Assembly: GCA_934481505.1 (NCBI GenBank)
Contig: CAKSPP010000069.1
Location: 1 to 6,950, forward strand
From: an uncultured Eubacteriales bacterium
Lineage (GTDB): Bacteria; Bacillota; Clostridia; Oscillospirales; UBA644
DNA: 6,950 nucleotides
Direction: 5' to 3'
Position 1 is the stretch's first letter; the number at the start of each line of letters is the position of its first letter. The notes under the pieces were generated by a model. It made no database searches and had not been told where the DNA came from. It worked only from the letters and a program-made list of their open reading frames with translations. A program made the position numbers and the translations under genes. Shown piece after piece: positions 1-5,264 of this stretch.

Positions 1-94
1 GCCCGAAAACGCCGCCCGTCTTTACGGAAAAAGAAACGCCGTCAAGCACCGTTTTTCCGTCAAAACATTTTGTAATATTTACAAAATCTATCAT
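1..94 (-). CDS. ABC transporter ATP-binding protein, N-terminal fragment
   Basis: The visible 31 codons start MIDFVNITKCFDGKTVLDGV and end in VFG at the window edge, so only the N-terminus is present and Walker A lies just outside. The pattern 'I-x-F-x-N-(V/I)-T-K-x-F-x-G-K-x-V-L-D-G-V-S-F-x-V' followed by 'G-G-V-F-G' is typical of cytoplasmic ATPase subunits of ABC exporters, especially the ABC-2/YtrB/BcrA-like type where 'G-x-(I/V)-F-G-L-L-G-P-N-G' usually follows. The ATG at 94 is preceded by a GGAGG ribosome binding site (101-105) with 6 bases between. It is the first gene of its own transcription unit, with a consensus promoter and a candidate repressor site immediately upstream. Substrate cannot be told from this fragment. 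The class is fairly sure; the subfamily is inference. Confidence 0.85.
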   Translation of the reverse strand, partial: MIDFVNITKCFDGKTVLDGVSFSVKTGGVFG

Positions 95-110
95 AACATC
101 CTCCGAAATA

Positions 111-135
111 AGTGTACCATATCACTTAGTACGCT
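111..135 (-). promoter_or_regulatory. Candidate GntR/YtrA-type operator
   Basis: The + strand reads AGTGTA-N13-TACGCT, an inverted repeat with 5 of 6 arm positions complementary (7 of 8 if the arms are extended to AAGTGTAC/GTACGCTT). It begins two bases after the -10 hexamer, so it covers the predicted transcription start near 130. That is a position where a bound protein would block initiation. From memory, the Bacillus subtilis YtrA operator is AGTGTA-N13-TACACT, the same arms and spacing; this should be checked. YtrA-type regulators control ABC transporter operons, which fits the downstream gene. No regulator gene is visible in the window. Confidence 0.6.
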
Positions 136-136
136 T

Positions 137-165
137 ATTATAGCAAAAGAAGAAGGCTCTGTCAA
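137..165 (-). promoter_or_regulatory. Consensus sigma-A promoter of the ABC ATPase gene
   Basis: On the minus strand TTGACA (165-160) and TATAAT (142-137) are separated by exactly 17 bases. Both hexamers match the housekeeping consensus at every position. The predicted start near 130 gives a leader of about 36 bases. Such a strong core promoter usually needs a repressor, which agrees with the dyad directly downstream. The -35 hexamer falls in the loop and inner stem of the phoU terminator hairpin. Confidence 0.88.
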
Positions 166-172
166 GAGCCTT
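153..172 (-). terminator. Rho-independent terminator of the pst-phoU operon
   Basis: A perfect 8-base stem (AAGGCTCT / AGAGCCTT) with a 4-base loop lies 12 bases after the phoU stop. It is followed on the minus strand by the pyrimidine tail CTTCTTTT. The stem has a GC-rich core and an A-rich upstream flank. The tail is not a pure U run, so termination may be incomplete and allow some read-through into the ABC ATPase gene. The hairpin overlaps the -35 of the next promoter. Confidence 0.8.
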
Positions 173-184
173 TGAAAATTATTT

Positions 185-835
185 TCAGAATTTTTTATGA
201 ACGCCAGTGACCGAAAACCCGACCCATTCGGCAATATTCACCGCATGGTCGCCGATACGCTCAAAATATTTCGCTATCATAAGAATATCAAGGGCATATT
301 CTCCGTCCAAAGGATTTTCTGCAATCATTTCGATAAGCGTTTTTTTGATTTGCGAAAAATCGTTATCGACAACATCGTCGTATTTGCAGACTTCCTCGGC
401 AAGCTTTAAGTCTCCGCGGACATAAGCGTCAACGCTGTCGGTGACCATTTTTATGGTTGCTTCCGCCATTTTTCTTATTCCGTGGCACTCCGCACCCGTT
501 CTTCCGTTAAGAAAAACGATAATTTCCGCGATATCCTCCGCCTGGTCGCCGATTCTTTCCATATCGGTAATCATTTTAAGAGCGGCGGAAATAACCCGCA
601 AGTCTCTTGCGACAGGCTGCTGTTGGAGAAGAAGTTTGAGACAGATATTCTCTATTTCCCGCTCCATTTGGTCGATTGAGTGCCCCTGTTCCATTGCTTT
701 TTTTGCATCGGCGGTGTTTCCCGAAAGCAATGCTTCTGCGGCAAGAGCGATAATGCTTTCACATTCCGCACCCATTTCCGTCATTTTTTTATTCAAGAGT
801 TCAAGCTGTTCGTCGAATCTGTTTCTCATAATCAT
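185..835 (-). CDS. phoU: Phosphate signalling protein PhoU
   Basis: This 216-residue protein has the usual PhoU length and two-fold repeat: two three-helix bundle domains, each ending in the metal-cluster signature. The signatures are ERIGDQAEDIAE at residues 93-104 and ERIGDHAVNIAEW at 192-204. PhoU is a cytoplasmic peripheral protein that links the Pst transporter to the PhoR sensor kinase, damping Pho regulon expression and phosphate uptake when phosphate is plentiful. The start ATG at 835 overlaps the pstB stop as ATGA, implying translational coupling. GGGAAGG lies five bases upstream, although a second ATG two codons later (829) is possible. As last gene of the operon it is followed by a hairpin terminator. 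No frameshift or missing motif is seen. Confidence 0.96.
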   Translation of the reverse strand: MIMRNRFDEQLELLNKKMTEMGAECESIIALAAEALLSGNTADAKKAMEQGHSIDQMEREIENICLKLLLQQQPVARDLRVISAALKMITDMERIGDQAEDIAEIIVFLNGRTGAECHGIRKMAEATIKMVTDSVDAYVRGDLKLAEEVCKYDDVVDNDFSQIKKTLIEMIAENPLDGEYALDILMIAKYFERIGDHAVNIAEWVGFSVTGVHKKF

Positions 836-1587
836 CCGAACCTTCCCGTAATATAATCTTCGGTGCGTTTGTCTTCCGGCTGTGAAAATATCTTTTCGGT
901 TTCCCCGAACTCAACAAGTTCACCGAGCAGGAAAAACGCCGTATAATCGGAAATTCTTACCGCCTGCTGCATATTATGGGTAACCATTACGACGGTATAT
1001 TTTTCCTTTAACTGTAAAGTCAGATCTTCTATTCTCGAAGTTGAAATAGGGTCAAGAGCCGAGGTCGGTTCGTCCATCAAAAGAACTTTCGGTTTTACAG
1101 CCAACGCACGGGCAATGCAAAGTCTCTGCTGCTGTCCTCCCGAAAGACCGAGAGCGTTCTTTTTGAGTCTGTCTTTGACTTCGTCCCATATGGCAGCTCC
1201 TCGAAGAGCCTCTTCGACCGTTTCGTCAAGGACTGCACGGTTTTTTATTCCGTGGGTACGCGGACCGTAAGCGATATTGTCGTAAATGCTCATAGGAAAA
1301 GGATTCGGCTTCTGAAAAACCATTCCGACTTCTTTGCGAAGCTCGTTCACATCTACATTTTTATCGAAAATATTCTTTCCGTCATAAGAAACATTTCCCG
1401 TAATTTTGACAATAGGAATAAGGTCGTTCATTCGGTTGAGCGTTTTCAGAAAAGTGGATTTCCCGCAGCCCGACGGCCCGATAAGAGCGGTGATATTGTT
1501 TTCCGGAATATTTATATTTATATTTTTTAGGGCTTGATTTTCTCCGTACCACAGGCACAGATTTTCAGCCGTCATTATATTGTTCAT
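832..1587 (-). CDS. pstB: Phosphate ABC transporter ATP-binding protein PstB
   Basis: This 251-residue ATPase is the usual length for PstB. Visible motifs in order are Walker A GPSGCGKST (37-45), a Q-loop with the PstB-typical FQKPNPFPMSIYDN (91-104), signature LSGGQQQR (148-155), Walker B VLLMDEP (168-174), D-loop SALD (176-179) and the switch histidine in THN (204). The Q-loop context and 'NRMNDL' near residue 51 distinguish PstB from other ABC ATPases. It works as a dimer on the cytoplasmic face of PstC/PstA, powering phosphate import by ATP hydrolysis. The ATG at 1587 overlaps the pstA stop (ATGA) and has AGGAGAGG upstream, which selects it over the in-frame ATG at codon 5. The gene in turn overlaps phoU by four bases. 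Confidence 0.97.
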   Translation of the reverse strand: MNNIMTAENLCLWYGENQALKNININIPENNITALIGPSGCGKSTFLKTLNRMNDLIPIVKITGNVSYDGKNIFDKNVDVNELRKEVGMVFQKPNPFPMSIYDNIAYGPRTHGIKNRAVLDETVEEALRGAAIWDEVKDRLKKNALGLSGGQQQRLCIARALAVKPKVLLMDEPTSALDPISTSRIEDLTLQLKEKYTVVMVTHNMQQAVRISDYTAFFLLGELVEFGETEKIFSQPEDKRTEDYITGRFG

Positions 1588-2426
1588 ACGCCTCTCCTTT
1601 TAGCAAAATGTTTCCCGGCAGCCGTTGCCGCAGCATTTATAAGCAAAGTAAGAATCATCAATATTGCGGCAATGGCAAAAGCAACTCCGAATTCGCCTTC
1701 TTCTTTTGCATATACATACAAAGCGACCGTGAGAGTAGCTCCGGGTCTTGCAAGCCCCTCGATTATTCCGTTAAGAGAATGAGCAAAGCCCGCGGTGAAA
1801 AGAAGAGCCGCAGATTCGCCCAAAATTCTTCCGACAGAAAGAATACAGCCGGTAACTATTCCGTCGACGCACCCCGGCAAAACGACAGTTCTGATAACCC
1901 TCCATTTTCCCGCACCGAGCCCGAAAGCACCCTCTCTGTAAGCCTGCGGAACGGTTTTTAAGCTTTCCTGCGTTGTACGCATAACCGTCGGCAAATTCAT
2001 TATAACAAGGGTCAAAGCTCCCGCAAGAAGGCTTGTTCCGAAATTATTGGAAAAAAGCAGCATTCCGACAAGTCCGTAAATTATCGACGGAATTCCCGAA
2101 AGCGTTTCCGCCGCATATTCGATAGCGGAGACGATTTTTTTGTTTCCAGCATATTCCGTAAGGTAAATTGCAGCTCCGACTCCCAAGGGCAGAACTATCA
2201 CTATTGTTGCAATAACGATATATAAAGTATTCAGAATATCGGGAAGAATACCGATTCTCTCGGCGATAATGCTCGGTTTTGTCGACAGAAATTCCCACGA
2301 AATATGAGGAAGACCTCTGACAATAACATACCCGAACAAAAACAAAACGAGAGCCGCGACAAGAACCGCAGAAACAAACATCAGGGCTTTCATTAAATAT
2401 ATATAAAATTTTCTGCTCTTTTTCAT
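1584..2426 (-). CDS. pstA: Phosphate ABC transporter permease PstA
   Basis: A 280-residue integral membrane protein with about six hydrophobic segments (approximately residues 13-37, 66-90, 112-127, 132-147, 190-213 and 246-270). The binding-protein-dependent permease EAA loop is at 165-184 (E-G-A-x-x-L-G-A-G-K-W then V-V-L-P), which contacts PstB. Typical PstA residues include GIPSIIYGLVG at 111-121 and GRILGESAALLFTAG at 199-213. With PstC it forms the transmembrane phosphate pore. It starts one base after the pstC stop, with only a weak purine-rich ribosome binding site (GAGAAAAAGAGA), so translation is probably coupled to pstC. The positively charged start (MKKSRK) and the KRR end are normal for this family. 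Confidence 0.96.
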   Translation of the reverse strand: MKKSRKFYIYLMKALMFVSAVLVAALVLFLFGYVIVRGLPHISWEFLSTKPSIIAERIGILPDILNTLYIVIATIVIVLPLGVGAAIYLTEYAGNKKIVSAIEYAAETLSGIPSIIYGLVGMLLFSNNFGTSLLAGALTLVIMNLPTVMRTTQESLKTVPQAYREGAFGLGAGKWRVIRTVVLPGCVDGIVTGCILSVGRILGESAALLFTAGFAHSLNGIIEGLARPGATLTVALYVYAKEEGEFGVAFAIAAILMILTLLINAAATAAGKHFAKRRGV

Positions 2427-2427
2427 T

Positions 2428-3300
2428 TTATCTCTTTTTCTCCCGTTTCAAAAAGAAATTAAGCGTCGCGTTTATAAGCAAAATAAACAGATACAAGACC
2501 AGTGCTATCGAAAAAAGTGCGTTTCTCTGCAAACTTCCGGGACTTGAATAAGACATTTCGCTCGCAACTGCGGTTGTAAGAAAACGGACACTTTGGAAAA
2601 GGGACGGCATATTCGCGACATTTCCCGCGACCATCATTACAGCCATTGCCTCCCCTATTGCCCGTCCGACGCCCAAAACGACGGCGGCGGCAATTCCGCT
2701 TTTTGCGGCAGGAACCGAAACTTTGAAATAAGTCTCCGTTTCGGTCGCACCGAGAGCAAGGGACGCGTCTTCATATTCTTTCGGAACCGCGTCAAGGGCG
2801 GAAATAGAAACTTTTATTATATTCGGCAAAATCATAACCGCAAGCACTACTATTGCAGCCAATAAACTTGCCCCGTCTGGAACCCCGAAAATTTTTCTTA
2901 TCGCAGGGACAAGCACCAACATTCCGACAAGACCGTAAACAACCGACGGAATTCCCGCAAGCAGATTTACGCTGCTTTCCATTACGCGTCTGACCTTTTT
3001 ATTTGCGACTTTTGAAAGATATACCGCCGTAAAAAACCCTATAGGAACGCCGATAAGAAGAGCTCCCGCCATGCCGTAGACGCTCGTTAAAATAAAGGGC
3101 AGAATTCCGAATTTCGGTTCGGCGGCGGTCGACGCCCATTCTTTTCCGAACAGGAAATTTATAAGCCCTATTTCTTTTATTGCCGGAATACCCGAAATGA
3201 TAAGATATACCGTGATTACGAGAACACAGCCGACGGTAATAAGTCCGAGAATCAAAAATATGCCGTGAACTATGTCTTCAAGCAACCTGTTTTTCTTCAT
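2428..3300 (-). CDS. pstC: Phosphate ABC transporter permease PstC
   Basis: A 290-residue polytopic membrane protein with hydrophobic segments near residues 12-36, 66-96, 113-133, 144-162, 201-225 and 261-283. The EAA loop lies at 178-197 (D-A-S-x-A-L-G-A-T, ending S-V-P). Family marks include LLAGIPSVVYGLVG (113-126) and GRAIGEAMAVMMVAGN (212-227), the PstC counterpart of the PstA GESAA region. The extracytoplasmic part after the first helix contains 'FGKEW', as is common in PstC. It pairs with PstA to form the high-affinity phosphate channel fed by PstS. The ATG at 3300 has CGAGG upstream (spacing about 7-8). It follows pstS by 15 bases with no hairpin in between, so pstS and the permease genes should share one transcript. 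Confidence 0.96.
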   Translation of the reverse strand: MKKNRLLEDIVHGIFLILGLITVGCVLVITVYLIISGIPAIKEIGLINFLFGKEWASTAAEPKFGILPFILTSVYGMAGALLIGVPIGFFTAVYLSKVANKKVRRVMESSVNLLAGIPSVVYGLVGMLVLVPAIRKIFGVPDGASLLAAIVVLAVMILPNIIKVSISALDAVPKEYEDASLALGATETETYFKVSVPAAKSGIAAAVVLGVGRAIGEAMAVMMVAGNVANMPSLFQSVRFLTTAVASEMSYSSPGSLQRNALFSIALVLYLFILLINATLNFFLKREKKR

Positions 3301-3315
3301 TGAAATACCTCGGTT

Positions 3316-4125
3316 TTATTTTGCGGGAACAGCTCCTGCTTTTGCAATAATTTCTCCTGCTGCGGAGGAAGTGACATAATCAAAGAATTTCTGTGCGTTT
3401 TCGGAAAGTTTTTCGTTTTCTCCCGTAACAAGAATAAAAGGTCTCTGTATTACATAACTGCCGCTTTTGACGGTTTCTTCGCTCGGAGAAACTCCGCCGA
3501 CGGAAAGAGCTTTTACACTGTCTTTTACAGCCGCAAGAGAAGCATATCCTATGGCGTTCGGATTTCCCGCAACGGTGGTTATAACGTCGCCCGTGGAAGT
3601 AAGTTCCTGACGGTATTGGCATTTACCGGAAGTATCGGTAACGGATTCAAACCCGTCTCTTGTTCCGCTTCCGGCTTCTCTGCCTATCAGAACGATTTCC
3701 GCGTCGTCGCCGCCTACGTCTTTCCAGTTGGTTATTTCACCTGTGTAAATTTTTGTAATTGTTTCGGTATCAAGGTCGGAAACGGGATTTTCGGGATTTA
3801 CGATAACGGCGATTCCGTCATACGCAAGAACGGTTCCGACAAGTCCAGACTGTTTTTCTTCATCTTTAAGATTTCTGCTTGAAAGTCCGATATCGCAGCG
3901 GCCTTCTTTGACAGCCTGAATTCCCGAACCCGAACCCGTAGCGTTATATGTTACGGAAATTCCGGTATCGTTTTCAAAGACTTCCGACAAAGCACCGATA
4001 ACGGAGCTCATGGATGTCGATCCGTCGGTCGAAACTCCGGTGTTATTCGAAGAACAACCGATAAAGAGTGTGCAAATCATTGCAGCAATAACGAGTAAAC
4101 TGATAATTTTCTTCATTTTTTTCAT
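3316..4125 (-). CDS. pstS: Phosphate-binding lipoprotein PstS
   Basis: The 269-residue extracytoplasmic receptor carries phosphate to PstC/PstA. It has a lipoprotein signal: KK-rich start, hydrophobic core (residues 7-20) and Cys24 in LFIGC; Phe at -3 is slightly unusual for a lipobox. Phosphate-site motifs are DGSTSM (34-39), ATGSGSGIQAV (62-72), CDIGLSSR (77-84) and GREAGSGTRDGFE (148-160). I chose ATG 4125 because an AGAAAGGA ribosome binding site precedes it. An upstream in-frame TTG at 4155 would lie at or before the predicted transcription start (about 4153). A further ATG at 4116 is possible. Two secreted-side cysteines (77, 169) also occur in clostridial PstS, as I recall. It heads the operon behind a PhoP box array. 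Confidence 0.95.
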   Translation of the reverse strand: MKKMKKIISLLVIAAMICTLFIGCSSNNTGVSTDGSTSMSSVIGALSEVFENDTGISVTYNATGSGSGIQAVKEGRCDIGLSSRNLKDEEKQSGLVGTVLAYDGIAVIVNPENPVSDLDTETITKIYTGEITNWKDVGGDDAEIVLIGREAGSGTRDGFESVTDTSGKCQYRQELTSTGDVITTVAGNPNAIGYASLAAVKDSVKALSVGGVSPSEETVKSGSYVIQRPFILVTGENEKLSENAQKFFDYVTSSAAGEIIAKAGAVPAK

Positions 4126-4136
4126 TTTCTTCAATA

Positions 4137-4144
4137 TCCTTTCT
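4137..4144 (-). promoter_or_regulatory. Ribosome binding site that sets the pstS start
   Basis: The minus strand reads AGAAAGGA, an eight-base match to the anti-Shine-Dalgarno region. It ends 11 bases before ATG 4125; because the match is to the 5' part of AGAAAGGAGG, the effective spacing is normal. It favours ATG 4125 over TTG 4155, which lies upstream of this site. Confidence 0.65.
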
Positions 4145-4159
4145 TTTTCATACAACCCT

Positions 4160-4182
4160 ATTTTACCCTATTGCGGTAAAAT
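4160..4182 (-). repeat. Perfect 8-base dyad over the pstS -10
   Basis: ATTTTACC-N7-GGTAAAAT is a perfect inverted repeat covering the -10 and the downstream-most PhoP-like hexamer. It contains the same TTTTAC unit as the PhoP box series, so it may be an inverted PhoP half-site pair, a separate operator, or a by-product of the repeated unit in AT-rich DNA. It is followed by no U tract and is not a terminator. Confidence 0.5.
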
Positions 4183-4188
4183 TCATAA
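4160..4188 (-). promoter_or_regulatory. Predicted pstS promoter (activator-dependent type)
   Basis: A -10 TAAAAT (4165-4160, five of six consensus bases) is preceded by 17 bases and a poor -35 TTATGA (4188-4183). A good -10 with a weak -35 and upstream activator repeats is the usual layout of PhoP-activated promoters. The predicted start near 4153 gives a leader of about 28 bases to ATG 4125. Confidence 0.6.
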
Positions 4189-4215
4189 GACAATCGCTGT
4201 AAAATCGAGGTAAAA
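4175..4215 (-). promoter_or_regulatory. Candidate PhoP box array upstream of pstS
   Basis: On the minus strand TTTACC (4214-4209), TTTACA (4203-4198) and TTTACC (4180-4175) lie in the same orientation, with a degenerate unit (TTGTCT, 4193-4188) filling the gap. Successive units are 11, about 11 and about 12 bases apart, so all fall on one face of the helix. In Firmicutes PhoP binds direct repeats of TT(A/T/C)ACA with such spacing, covering roughly -60 to -20. The array ends at the weak -35, as expected for activation. The gene it precedes, pstS, is the classic PhoP target. The assignment is inference from pattern and context. Confidence 0.7.
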
Positions 4216-4240
4216 AATAATTTTACGCAAAAAGAAATAT

Positions 4241-4259
4241 CCACCCGCATAGCGGGTGG
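4241..4259 (-). terminator. Second tandem hairpin terminator after the DUF4097 gene
   Basis: A perfect 8-base GC-rich stem (CCACCCGC / GCGGGTGG) has a 3-base loop. On the minus strand it is followed by ATATTTCTTTTT, a good termination tail. Outer AAAT/ATTT sequences can extend the stem past a bulge. It lies 45 bases after the DUF4097 stop, behind a first hairpin, and just upstream of the pstS regulatory region, so it insulates pst from upstream transcription. Confidence 0.82.
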
Positions 4260-4277
4260 TATTTCATTTGTCCCAAT

Positions 4278-4302
4278 AAAGGCACCGCGACGCGGTGCTT
4301 TT
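4278..4302 (-). terminator. First tandem hairpin terminator after the DUF4097 gene
   Basis: GCACCGC-GAC-GCGGTGC forms a 7-base perfect core, extended by a G-U and A-U pairs to AAAGGCACCGC / GCGGTGCTTTT. It begins two bases after the stop codon. The minus-strand tail is CCTTTATT, weaker than that of the following hairpin. Its + strand tail CTTTTATT is at least as good, so it could work in both directions. Confidence 0.75.
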
Positions 4303-4304
4303 AT

Positions 4305-5264
4305 TCACTTAGTTATTTTTATATCTCCTGTACTCGTTTTAATTTCGCATTTTCCGCCGGTCACGGTTTCGGGGACATTGACACTTCCGGTGCCCGTATC
4401 GGTAACAAACACTTTATCCGAAAGGAAATTGCCGAAAACGCTGCCGGTACTTGTTTTCATATATATTTCGGCAGCATCGCAGTCTTTGACACTGATATCT
4501 CCCGTACTTCTTTTTACGGACATCATTTCTTCGGCGATGACATTATTCAAAGAAAGATTGCCGGTGCTTCCGCTTGAAGTCAGATTTTTGCAGGAAATAT
4601 CGGTCAAATTCGCCTTACCTGTCGATACATTAACGGAGACATCGCCCTTGCAGACCACATTCGAAACCGTAACAGTGCCTGTTGTAACGGAAAAATCAAG
4701 AGTTTCCGCAGAGATATTCTCCGCACGAATATTTCCCGTGCTTGCTTTAACTTTTGCCTCGTTGCGTATTGTCGCGAAAATATCGACATTGCCCGTAGTG
4801 GCTGAAATATCGACGCTTCCGAACGAACAATCTTTCGGCAGTTCGACATTTCCCGTACATTCCTCAATAAGCAGGGCATTATATTCCGTTTCAGGAAGAT
4901 AAACCGTTATTTTCGGAGACTCGAAATTAAATCCGATATAGTCGTACCAAGCTCTTTTGTCGTTAATTTTTACGGTAAGAATGTCGTCTTCAACCGAAAC
5001 GGAATGTTTTGCGTTTTCTTCCTCATAACATTCCACTCTGCATTTTCCGTCATCGGACAACGCGAAGAAAATATCCGCGGTGTCGGTCGTAAACGATATA
5101 TTGCCGAATGTTTTATCCACCTCGTAAATGTTTGTTTCGTATTTTTCTGTCGAAAGATTTGAAAAGTCCCATTTAAGCCCAGACAGCAAAACCGCAAAAA
5201 GTACGCAGCCTGTCAAAATAAGAATTCCTGCCGCAATAAGCCATGCTTTCGTCGCCTTTTTCAT
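4305..5264 (-). CDS. Membrane-anchored DUF4097 (toastrack-like) repeat protein
   Basis: This 319-residue protein has a short basic start, one membrane helix (about residues 8-29) and a long extracytoplasmic part. Residues 45-125 are a beta-rich lead-in. Residues 137-313 hold ten (S/T)TG-type turns spaced 19-20 residues apart, the hallmark of a parallel beta-helix of the DUF4097/YvlB/LiaG type. LTGC at 17-20 looks like a lipobox, but hydrophobic sequence continues past the Cys, so a membrane anchor is more likely. The start at ATG 5264 is set by AAAGGGGGA seven bases upstream and by the TAATG one-base overlap with the DUF1700 gene; an upstream in-frame TTG (5291) lacks such support. DUF4097 proteins often sit with HAAS and PadR genes and are tied to envelope stress; the molecular role is unknown. 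Confidence 0.9.
   Translation of the reverse strand: MKKATKAWLIAAGILILTGCVLFAVLLSGLKWDFSNLSTEKYETNIYEVDKTFGNISFTTDTADIFFALSDDGKCRVECYEEENAKHSVSVEDDILTVKINDKRAWYDYIGFNFESPKITVYLPETEYNALLIEECTGNVELPKDCSFGSVDISATTGNVDIFATIRNEAKVKASTGNIRAENISAETLDFSVTTGTVTVSNVVCKGDVSVNVSTGKANLTDISCKNLTSSGSTGNLSLNNVIAEEMMSVKRSTGDISVKDCDAAEIYMKTSTGSVFGNFLSDKVFVTDTGTGSVNVPETVTGGKCEIKTSTGDIKITK
4326..4856 (-). repeat. Ten protein-level repeats of 19-20 residues in the DUF4097 protein
   Basis: The conserved glycine of each T-G turn falls at residues 138, 158, 177, 196, 216, 235, 255, 274, 293 and 313, a mean period of 19.4. Most units read (S/T)-T-G-(N/D/S/T/K)-(V/I/L) followed by alternating hydrophobic residues. 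The DNA copies have diverged, so this is old structural repetition, not recent tandem duplication. Confidence 0.85.

Noticed and set aside
174..186. Short palindrome GAAAAT-T-ATTTTC at the phoU stop
   Set aside because: It is AT-only apart from the outer pair, has a one-base centre and overlaps the stop codon; it is likely chance in AT-rich DNA and is not needed for the adjacent terminator.
441..851. + strand open frame of 136 codons opposite phoU
   Set aside because: It is a frame shadow with low-complexity Ser/Ile-rich translation and no start signal, and it lies wholly opposite the well-supported phoU and the end of pstB.
3301..3315. Attenuator between pstS and pstC
   Set aside because: Only 15 bases separate the genes and they hold a ribosome binding site, with no hairpin. 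Any excess of PstS over the permeases must arise by translation or RNA stability.
4126..4155. Longer pstS starting at TTG 4155
   Set aside because: The codon lies at or before the predicted transcription start and upstream of the AGAAAGGA ribosome binding site; the shorter form gives a normal lipoprotein signal.
4378..4902. Long + strand open frame of 174 codons opposite the DUF4097 gene
   Set aside because: It mirrors the repeat-bearing gene on the other strand, has no ribosome binding site or recognisable domain, and the open frame is explained by the repeated codon pattern of the (S/T)TG turns.
5205..5216. LTGC lipobox-like sequence in the DUF4097 protein
   Set aside because: Hydrophobic residues continue for eight or more positions after the Cys, so this is the middle of a membrane helix and not a signal peptidase II site.
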